A stretch of 64,000 nucleotides of DNA, taken from Variovorax flavidus. GTDB lineage: Bacteria; Pseudomonadota; Gammaproteobacteria; Burkholderiales; Burkholderiaceae_C. Each line of letters opens with the position of its first letter. Positions within the stretch are counted from its first letter, which is position 1. This document shows, one piece after another, positions 57,877 through 64,000 of the stretch. The DNA lies in the NCBI RefSeq assembly GCF_030317145.1, contig NZ_JASZYE010000003.1, positions 1-64,000 of the forward strand. The letters run 5' to 3'. Made by a program: the position numbers and the translations under genes. The notes below the pieces were generated by a model, which had not been told where the DNA came from, did not search any database, and was given only the letters and a program-made list of their open reading frames with translations.

Positions 57877-58872
57877 ATGCGCAGGCCAGCTTTCTACAGC
57901 CGCTCGCCCCGAGGGCCGCAGGATGCGGCCGAACCCGGTGCGCCCGATGCATCCGGCGCTCCGGACGCGCCCGCGGCGACGCCGGCGGCCGTTGCCGAGC
58001 CACGCTGGCAACCCGGCCGCCGCAGCTTCGGACTGCTGCTCGCCCTCGTTGTCGCGATGGGCGCCACCGGCGTCGTGATGTGGCCCAAGCAGGGTACGCA
58101 CACGCTCACCCAGAAGGACATCGACTCGGCCGTCCTGCGCACATTGCAGACCGCCACCCTGCCCTCGCCGGCTGCCAAGGCAGCCGACATCATCCGGCCG
58201 TCCGTCGTGCGCGTGGTGGGCTACGGCACCGAGAAGACCACGCCCGAAGCCAAGACCGAGAAGCGCGGCCGCAATCTCGCCAAGGGCAAGCCACCGGAGG
58301 CACCGCCGGACGCGGTGGCGCCCGGCCAGCAGGTGGAGCGCGGCGTCGGCACCGGCGTGGTGATCGTGGACAAGGGCATCATCCTCACCAACCTGCACGT
58401 CGTGGCCGGCGCGGAGACCATCAAGGTCACCTTTGCCGACGGGCTCGAGGCCCCTGCCACCGTCACCGGCGTGCAGCCCGAAAACGACCTGGCCGTGCTG
58501 CAGGCGCAAAAGCTGCCCGACGACCTCATCCCCGCGACCATGCGTTCGACGGCCGACCTCCAGCCGGGCGATCAGGTGGTGGCCGTGGGCTTTCCATTCG
58601 GCATCGGACCTTCCGTCTCGGCCGGCGTGGTGTCGGGCCTCAAGCGCTCCTTCCGCTCGCCCGAAGGCAAGCAGGAACTCGGCAACCTGATCCAGTTCGA
58701 TGCCGCCGCCAATCCCGGCAACTCGGGCGGTCCTCTCATCAATATGAATGGCGAAGTGCTGGGCATCGTGACCGCCATCCTCAACCCGACCCAGCAGCGC
58801 ACCTTCATCGGCATCGGATTCGCCGTGCCGATCGAGAACGCCGCCACGGCCGCCGGCTCACCGCCGTTCTGA
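57877..58872 (+). CDS. membrane-anchored trypsin-like serine protease without PDZ domain
   Basis: 331 residues. A Pro/Ala-rich cytoplasmic N-terminus, one transmembrane helix (about 50-68), then an HtrA-like protease domain with His174 (TNLHVVAGA), Asp204 (ENDLAVL) and Ser283 (NPGNSGGPL). The chain ends a few residues after the domain, so the PDZ domains found in DegP/DegS are absent. A KPPEAPPD-rich loop lies between helix and domain. GGAGGT stands before the ATG. The MoxR gene follows after 28 bases. Confidence 0.87.
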   Translation: MRRPAFYSRSPRGPQDAAEPGAPDASGAPDAPAATPAAVAEPRWQPGRRSFGLLLALVVAMGATGVVMWPKQGTHTLTQKDIDSAVLRTLQTATLPSPAAKAADIIRPSVVRVVGYGTEKTTPEAKTEKRGRNLAKGKPPEAPPDAVAPGQQVERGVGTGVVIVDKGIILTNLHVVAGAETIKVTFADGLEAPATVTGVQPENDLAVLQAQKLPDDLIPATMRSTADLQPGDQVVAVGFPFGIGPSVSAGVVSGLKRSFRSPEGKQELGNLIQFDAAANPGNSGGPLINMNGEVLGIVTAILNPTQQRTFIGIGFAVPIENAATAAGSPPF

Positions 58873-58900
58873 TTCCACCGATCCAACGAAGGCACTCCGC

Positions 58901-59917
58901 ATGAGCACAGAGACCGAATCGCCTGCCGCCGCCACTGCCACCGCCGAACTGATGGAGCAGATCCTCTACCAGGTCAAGCGGGTTGTCGTCGGCCAGGACC
59001 GCTTTCTCGAAAGAGTCATGGTCGCGATGCTCGCGGGCGGGCACCTGCTGGTCGAAGGGGTGCCCGGCCTGGCCAAGACGCTCACGGTGCGGACGCTCGC
59101 CGATACGGTGCGCGGACAGTTCAAGCGCATCCAGTTCACGCCCGACCTCGTGCCGGCCGACCTCGTCGGCACGCGCATCTACAACCAGAAGACCGGTGAC
59201 TTCAGCACCTCGCTCGGGCCCGTCTTCTGCAATTTGCTGCTGGCCGACGAAATCAACCGCGCGCCAGCCAAGGTGCAGAGCGCGCTGCTCGAAGTGATGC
59301 AGGAGCGCCAGGTCACCATCGCCGGCGAGACGCACAAGGTGCCTCGCCCCTTTCTCGTGATGGCAACGCAGAACCCGATCGAGACCGAAGGCACCTACCC
59401 GCTGCCGGAGGCGCAGGTGGACCGCTTCATGATGAAGGTGCTGGTCGACTACCCGACCGACGAGGAGGAATTCGTCATCGTCGAGCGCGTCATCGGCCCG
59501 CCGGTCGAGGCCGCCCCGGTCGCAACCACCGACCAGCTCGCCGCCTTGCAGGCCGAGGCGCGTCGCGTCTACGTCGATCCTTCGCTGATCCAGTACGCCG
59601 TCAAACTCGTCTCGGCCACCCGCACGCCCGAGAAGCACGGCCTGAAGGACATGCGCCGCTTCATCACTTTCGGCGCCAGCCCACGCGCCAGCATCAACCT
59701 GACCGAAGGCGCACGCGCGCTGGCCCTTCTGCGGGGCCGCAGCTACGCGCTGCCAGAAGACATGACCGCGCTGGTGCCTGACGTGCTGCGCCACCGCGTG
59801 ACGCTCTCCTACGAAGGCCTGTCCGAAGGGCTCACCCCCGACAGCCTCGTCGACAGGATCATGCGGGCCGTGCCCGCTCCAGCCAAACCACTCGAACATG
59901 AAAAGCTGGTGGCCTAG
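58901..59917 (+). CDS. MoxR-family AAA ATPase
   Basis: 338 residues. Walker A is GVPGLAKT and Walker B LLLADEINRAPAKVQSALLE. MATQNPIETEGTYPLPEAQ, cut here, is a MoxR hallmark with sensor 1. It acts as a chaperone-like ATPase for a VWA partner. It overlaps the DUF58 gene by 20 bases, and the VWA gene follows, giving the MoxR-DUF58-VWA order. Confidence 0.93.
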   Translation: MSTETESPAAATATAELMEQILYQVKRVVVGQDRFLERVMVAMLAGGHLLVEGVPGLAKTLTVRTLADTVRGQFKRIQFTPDLVPADLVGTRIYNQKTGDFSTSLGPVFCNLLLADEINRAPAKVQSALLEVMQERQVTIAGETHKVPRPFLVMATQNPIETEGTYPLPEAQVDRFMMKVLVDYPTDEEEFVIVERVIGPPVEAAPVATTDQLAALQAEARRVYVDPSLIQYAVKLVSATRTPEKHGLKDMRRFITFGASPRASINLTEGARALALLRGRSYALPEDMTALVPDVLRHRVTLSYEGLSEGLTPDSLVDRIMRAVPAPAKPLEHEKLVA

Positions 59918-60890
59918 ACGCGCGAAGGCAGCGAACGACGAACAGCTCGCCGCGGCAGAAGCCGCGGCGAGTGGGGTCGAGCGCGCCTTGCGCCGCCTTG
60001 AGTGGACCGTGATCCGCCGGCTCGACGGCCTCCTGCAAGGCGATTACCGCACGCTCATGCGCGGCACCGGACTCGACCTGGCCGATCTGCGCGAATACCA
60101 GCACCACGACGACGTTCGCCACATCGACTGGAACGTCACCGCACGCCTGCAGACGCCGCACGTGCGTGTGTTCACCGAAGACCGGGAGATGGCCGCGTGG
60201 TTCGTGCTCGACCTGAGCCGCTCGGTCGACTTCGGCTCCGGCACCCGGGCCAAGCGCGAGATCTCGGCCGGCTTCGTCGGCGTCATAGCCCGTCTGCTGA
60301 CGCGGCATGGCAACCGGGTCGGTGCGATGGTCTACGGCAACGACGTGGAAGCCGTGATTCCGCCGCGCAGCGGGCGTCGCCACGTGCTGCATTTGCTGCA
60401 TGCGATGGAGCGCCGCGCGGACAAGGGCGCGCCCAACCAGAAAGGCATGACCCGCCTCGCGGACCTGCTCAAGTCGGCCGCGATGCTGATGCCGCGCCGC
60501 TCGACCGTGTTCGTGGTGTCCGACTTCATGAGCGAACCCGGCTGGGAACGCCCCCTCGCGCACCTGGTTCAACGGCACGACGTCGTCGCCGTGCGCCTCT
60601 TCGACCCGCTCGAACTCGAACTCCCCGACCTGGGCCTGGTTCCGCTGCGCGACGCCGAGACCGGCGAGCAGCTCTGGGTCGACACACACGATGCGGGCTT
60701 CCGCAAGCGCTTCGCACGCATCGCCGCGGAACGCGAGACCGCCTTGCGCGAGACGCTGGCCAGGATCGGCGTCGACGCGCTTGAACTTTCGACAGACGAC
60801 GACCTGGTGGAAGCCATCGTGCGCTTTGCCGACATGCGCAAGCGCCGCGTGCGCGCCGGGCCGGCGAATCCCAAGGCGGTGGCAGCATGA
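59898..60890 (+). CDS. DUF58 protein (VWA-like fold)
   Basis: 330 residues. DUF58 core: RDIDWN-like HIDWNVTARL, and TVFVVSDFMSEPGWE, followed by RHDVVAVRLFDPLELELP (cut at DPLELE). DUF58 proteins resemble a degenerate VWA and link MoxR to its partner. No transmembrane segment. The start overlaps the MoxR gene; 55 bases with a hairpin separate it from the VWA gene. Confidence 0.9.
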   Translation: MKSWWPRRAKAANDEQLAAAEAAASGVERALRRLEWTVIRRLDGLLQGDYRTLMRGTGLDLADLREYQHHDDVRHIDWNVTARLQTPHVRVFTEDREMAAWFVLDLSRSVDFGSGTRAKREISAGFVGVIARLLTRHGNRVGAMVYGNDVEAVIPPRSGRRHVLHLLHAMERRADKGAPNQKGMTRLADLLKSAAMLMPRRSTVFVVSDFMSEPGWERPLAHLVQRHDVVAVRLFDPLELELPDLGLVPLRDAETGEQLWVDTHDAGFRKRFARIAAERETALRETLARIGVDALELSTDDDLVEAIVRFADMRKRRVRAGPANPKAVAA

Positions 60891-60945
60891 GCCGCCCAGC
60901 CGCTTCGAAGGCGAATACCGCAGCGCGTAGCGCGGAGGTTGTCGA

Positions 60946-61986
60946 ATGACCTTTCTCTGGCCCCAATTCCTCTGGCTGCTGGCAGCGATACCGCTGCTGG
61001 TGCTGCTGTATCTCTGGCTGATGCGCCGCAAGAAGAAGCTGGCGCTGCGCTACGCCAGCCTCTCGATCGTGCGCGAGGCGATGGGTGCCGGCCAGACCGT
61101 GCGGCGGCACATCCCGCCCTTCCTTTTCATGCTCGCGCTCGTCGCGATGCTGATCGCGGCAGCGCGGCCGATGGCGGTGGTGGTGCTGCCCTCGAACCAG
61201 CAGACAATCATCCTGGCGATGGACGTCTCCGGCAGCATGCGTGCGGCCGACGTGCAACCCAACCGCCTGGTCGCCGCGCAGGAAGCGGCCAAGAGCTTCA
61301 TCAAGGAACTGCCGCGCACCGTGAAGGTCGGCATCGTCGCCTTCGCAGGCAGCGCCCAGGTCGCGCAACTGCCGACCACCAACCGCGAGGACCTCGTCAC
61401 CGCGATCGACTCGTTCCAGCTACAGCGCGCGACCGCCACCGGCAACGCCATCGTCGTCTCGCTCGCCACGCTGTTCCCCGACGCGGGCATCGACATCTCC
61501 GACTTCGGGCCGCAAACCCGCGAACGCGGGGTGTCGATCGATCGCATCGGCAAGCCGCCACCGAAGGAATTCACGCCGGTCCCGCCGGGCTCCTACACCT
61601 CGGCCGCGATCATCATGCTGACCGATGGCCAGCGCACCACGGGCGTCGACCCGCTCGACGCGGCCAAGGTGGCGGCCGAGCGCGGCGTGCGCGTGTACAC
61701 CGTAGGCATCGGCACCGTCGACGGCGAGACCATCGGCTTCGAGGGTTGGTCGATGCGCGTGCGGCTCGACGAGGAAACGCTCAAGGCCATCGCCAACAAG
61801 ACGCAGGCCGAATACTTCTATGCTGGCACCGCGAACGACCTGAAGAAGGTCTACAACACGCTGAGCTCGCGTCTGACCGTCGAGAAGAAGGAAACCGAGA
61901 TCTCCGCCCTCTTCGCGATGGGCGCCGCTGCGCTGGCGCTTCTCTCGGCAGGACTGTCGCTGCTCTGGTTCAACCGCATCCTGTAG
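60946..61986 (+). CDS. VWA-domain membrane protein (BatA-like)
   Basis: 346 residues. Two N-terminal transmembrane helices (about 6-25 and 62-80), then a periplasmic-side VWA domain with MIDAS motif DVSGSM and LTDGQRTTG, and a C-terminal transmembrane helix (about 322-342). This is the Bat/aerotolerance type of membrane protein. GGAGGT stands seven bases before the ATG. Only one VWA gene is present; no BatB or BatD follows. Confidence 0.9.
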   Translation: MTFLWPQFLWLLAAIPLLVLLYLWLMRRKKKLALRYASLSIVREAMGAGQTVRRHIPPFLFMLALVAMLIAAARPMAVVVLPSNQQTIILAMDVSGSMRAADVQPNRLVAAQEAAKSFIKELPRTVKVGIVAFAGSAQVAQLPTTNREDLVTAIDSFQLQRATATGNAIVVSLATLFPDAGIDISDFGPQTRERGVSIDRIGKPPPKEFTPVPPGSYTSAAIIMLTDGQRTTGVDPLDAAKVAAERGVRVYTVGIGTVDGETIGFEGWSMRVRLDEETLKAIANKTQAEYFYAGTANDLKKVYNTLSSRLTVEKKETEISALFAMGAAALALLSAGLSLLWFNRIL

Positions 61987-62145
61987 TCCCGCGGCGCACG
62001 GCCCTCTTGCACTTTGGTGCAACGAGGGCTGCCCCATGAGCAGGTAGGCGCCGCGCCCCACCCCCGCAATAATTCCGAGCGTCTCGGCGATCCCGAGGCA
62101 AGGGAGCCACGGCCGCGACACAGCGGCGGCGAGGGGAGCAGATTC

Positions 62146-63858
62146 GTGTTCAGTGAGCTCGTCGACATCCTGCGAACGCATCCGGAAATCGCGCTCTTCC
62201 TGGTGCTCGCCCTCGGCTACGCCTTCGGCCAGATCCGCTTCGGCCCGATCCAGCTCGGAGGGGTCTGCGGCACCCTCATCGTTGCGCTGCTCGTCGGCCA
62301 GCTGGGCATCACGCTGGCCGACAGCGTGAAGAACACCTTCTTCATGCTCTTCATCTTCGCGCTCGGCTATGCCGGCGGCCCCCAGTTCTTCGCGAACCTG
62401 GATGCCAAAGGGCTTCGGATGGGCCTGCTCTGCCTCGTCGAGGTCGTCACCGTGATCGCGCTGGTGGTTGGCGCCAGCAGCATGTTCGGATTCGACCAGG
62501 GCACGGCCGCGGGCCTGATGGCCGGCGCGGCAACCGAATCGGCGGTCGTGGGCACTGCCACCGACGCGATCTCCAAGCTGGCGCTGCCCGCCGCCGAGAT
62601 CCAGCAACTGCAGGCCAACGTCGTCACGGCCTACTCGATCACCTACGTGTTCGGCCTGATCGCGATCGTGGTGCTGACGAGCCAGGTCTTCCCCTTGGTG
62701 CTCCGCATCAATCTTCGCCAGGAGGCCGACAAGCTCTGGCGCTCGATGGGCGGCAGCGAAGACAACGGGGCCACCGCGCCGGCCACACCCGAAATGGTCG
62801 GCCGCGTGTTCGAAGTGACGACGGGCCAGGGCCGCACGGTGGCGGAGCTGATGGGCCCTCTCGATCGGCATGCAGGCATCGAGCGCGTCAAGCGCAATGG
62901 GAAGGACCAGGCGATCACGGCGTCGCTGCGCCTCGAAGCAGGAGACCAGGTGCTGGTGATCGGCCAGCGCAGCGCGTTGGTGAATCTCGGCGATCAGCTC
63001 GGCCGTGAATTCGCGGACACCACCGCATTCGACGTGGTGGTCGAGACCGCCGAGGTCGTCCTCAACAAGCCGGAGTGGTTCGATGCCGAGTTGCGCGACC
63101 TGAAGACACCCCGCGCCGGCAGCACGCTCACGCGCCTGCCGCAGAACGTCCACGTCGTCGGCGTGATCCGGGACGGGCATGCGATGCCGCTGCTTCCCGA
63201 CCTCCAGTTGAAGAAGCGCGATGTCCTGAAACTCTTCGGCCCCGCCGCCGACATGACGAAGGTGGTGCCGCGCTTCGGCGACCGCGTCATCCGCTCGGTG
63301 CGCAGCAACATCAGCTACATGGCCGCCGGCATCCTGCTGGGCGTGTTCATCGGCGGCTTCAGCATCAAGCTGGGCGGCATTCCCTTCTCCCTCGGCACCG
63401 GCGGCGGCGCGCTGCTGACCGGCCTGGCCTTCGGCTGGTACCAGGCGCGCAACCCCCACCGCCTGAGCATTCCCGAAGACGCCCTCGCGCTGATGAAAGA
63501 CATCGGGCTCGCCACCTTCATCGCCTGCGTCGGCCTGGCTTCGGGACCGCAGGCGCTGACGCTCATCCGCAAGTTCGGCGTGGCGCTGCCGCTGCTCGGG
63601 GTCGCGATCGCGGTGATCCCGGCGTGCATCTCGCTGGTCATCGGGCGTCACCTGCTCAAGATCCCGACGCCGGTGCTGCTGGGCGCCATCGCGGGTCAGC
63701 AATGCAGCACGCCGGCGCTCAGCGCGATCCAGAACGTGGCGGGCAATACCACCCCGCTGCTGGGCTACACCATCACCTACGCCATTTCGAACGTCGTGTT
63801 GCCGCTGATGGGCCCATTGATCGTGGGCATCGTCGGCGCCATGCAGGTGGCGAAATGA
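62146..63858 (+). CDS. AspT-type aspartate/alanine exchanger family protein
   Basis: 570 residues. Hydrophobic helices occur in two blocks (1-190 and 395-565), with a cytoplasmic middle part of about 200 residues containing two RCK_C/TrkA-C-like modules (GRVFEVTTGQGRTVAELM and LPQNVHVVGVIRDGHAM). This is the AspT (aspartate-alanine antiporter) layout. The start is a GTG at 62146 with GAGGGGAG seven bases upstream. A paralog begins 35 bases after its stop. Confidence 0.87.
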   Translation: MFSELVDILRTHPEIALFLVLALGYAFGQIRFGPIQLGGVCGTLIVALLVGQLGITLADSVKNTFFMLFIFALGYAGGPQFFANLDAKGLRMGLLCLVEVVTVIALVVGASSMFGFDQGTAAGLMAGAATESAVVGTATDAISKLALPAAEIQQLQANVVTAYSITYVFGLIAIVVLTSQVFPLVLRINLRQEADKLWRSMGGSEDNGATAPATPEMVGRVFEVTTGQGRTVAELMGPLDRHAGIERVKRNGKDQAITASLRLEAGDQVLVIGQRSALVNLGDQLGREFADTTAFDVVVETAEVVLNKPEWFDAELRDLKTPRAGSTLTRLPQNVHVVGVIRDGHAMPLLPDLQLKKRDVLKLFGPAADMTKVVPRFGDRVIRSVRSNISYMAAGILLGVFIGGFSIKLGGIPFSLGTGGGALLTGLAFGWYQARNPHRLSIPEDALALMKDIGLATFIACVGLASGPQALTLIRKFGVALPLLGVAIAVIPACISLVIGRHLLKIPTPVLLGAIAGQQCSTPALSAIQNVAGNTTPLLGYTITYAISNVVLPLMGPLIVGIVGAMQVAK

Positions 63859-63893
63859 CGCCGACACCCTGATTCACAGAAAGGAGCCGGACC

Positions 63894-64000
63894 ATGGAGT
63901 GGTTGCACGATCTCTTCAAGAGGTCGCCAGAGATGGCGCTCTTTCTCTCGCTGTCCGTCGGCTATGCCATCGGCAAGATCAAGTTCGGCAAGTTCCAGCT
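63894..64000 (+). CDS. second AspT-type antiporter, N-terminal fragment (cut by window end)
   Basis: Reads MEWLHDLFKRSPEMALFLSLSVGYAIGKIKFGKFQ over the last 107 bases (cut here as motif SVGYAIGKIKFG), parallel to the start of the preceding gene. AAGGAG stands seven bases before the ATG. The rest lies outside the window. Confidence 0.85.
   Translation, partial: MEWLHDLFKRSPEMALFLSLSVGYAIGKIKFGKFQ

Noticed and set aside
62001-62029. Hairpin GCCCTC-TTGCAC-TTTG-GTGCAA-C-GAGGGC between VWA and AspT genes, considered as an NtrC site or sigma-54 promoter
   Set aside because: The arms are three bases too close for a TGCAC-N7-GTGCA NtrC site, and no GG-N10-GC sigma-54 element lines up. It may be a simple terminator-like hairpin without a T run.
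61420-63867. An 815-codon minus-strand open frame over the VWA and AspT genes
   Set aside because: Composition dominated by Arg/His/Glu/Gln from reverse codons, and both plus-strand genes are well supported.

Overview
The window looks like a piece of chromosome from a high-GC betaproteobacterium. The closest fit by recognition is the family Comamonadaceae, probably Variovorax or a near relative. Reasons: two 'Bug'-type solute receptors, TctA/TctB, the ftsK-lolA-rarA and ileS-lspA-ribF neighbourhoods, the CDP-6-deoxyglucoseen-reductase-like flavoprotein, and the rRNA leader at the left edge. This placement is by eye; no database search was possible. Coding density is very high. I see no insertion sequence, prophage, CRISPR array or integrase, so the region reads as core genome plus ordinary metabolic islands.

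Layout. 1-401: leader and three tandem promoters of an rRNA operon that leaves the window to the left. 402-3825 (minus): yaaA, prolyl-4-hydroxylase-like oxygenase, alpha/beta hydrolase, queF, tightly packed. 3956-7810 (plus): valS and galU. 7791-10630 (minus): cysM, Nudix, tusA-like, SGNH hydrolase. 10671-13528: tRNA-Leu(CAA), a GAF protein, a Rossmann epimerase-like protein and a 2Fe-2S flavoreductase. 13594-18260: a Bug receptor, then livH-livM-livG-livF (minus). 18484-24111: rarA, lolA, ftsK and a Crp/Fnr regulator (minus), with one small plus-strand membrane gene embedded. 24275-25830: trxB, rpmB, rpmG. 25979-30482 (minus): desaturase, rsmB, M48 peptidase. 30518-35285: DUF1653, purN, a two-subunit acyl-CoA dehydrogenase and a lipoprotein esterase. 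35367-42284: HNH nuclease, ribF, ileS, lspA and a Na/Pi-type transporter. 42405-52347: quinone reductase, EamA exporter, then a five-gene minus-strand unit (Bug receptor, gamma-glutamyltransferase, EamA exporter, atypical SDR, GNAT) facing a LysR regulator, then tctB-tctA. 52468-55537 (minus): deoxyinosine glycosylase-like, spermidine-synthase-like and a GspE/PilB-type ATPase. 55585-61986: MscS channel, an 11-residue-repeat exported protein, tatD, a PDZ-less anchored trypsin-like protease, and MoxR-DUF58-VWA. 62146-64000: two adjacent AspT-type antiporters, the second cut by the window end.

How the genes work together. Much of the window serves translation: valS, ileS, tRNA-Leu, rpmB/rpmG, queF, rsmB and an rRNA promoter array. 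Another part serves the envelope: lspA, lolA, ftsK, the M48 and S1C proteases, MscS and the desaturase. Transport and catabolism of amino or carboxylic acids fill the rest: liv, Bug/Tct, ggt, AspT and the acyl-CoA dehydrogenases. I found no clearly new multi-gene system. The best leads are the Bug-GGT-EamA-SDR-GNAT unit, the anchored protease beside MoxR-VWA, several perfect inverted repeats in promoter regions, and a repeated hairpin element at two convergent gene ends.
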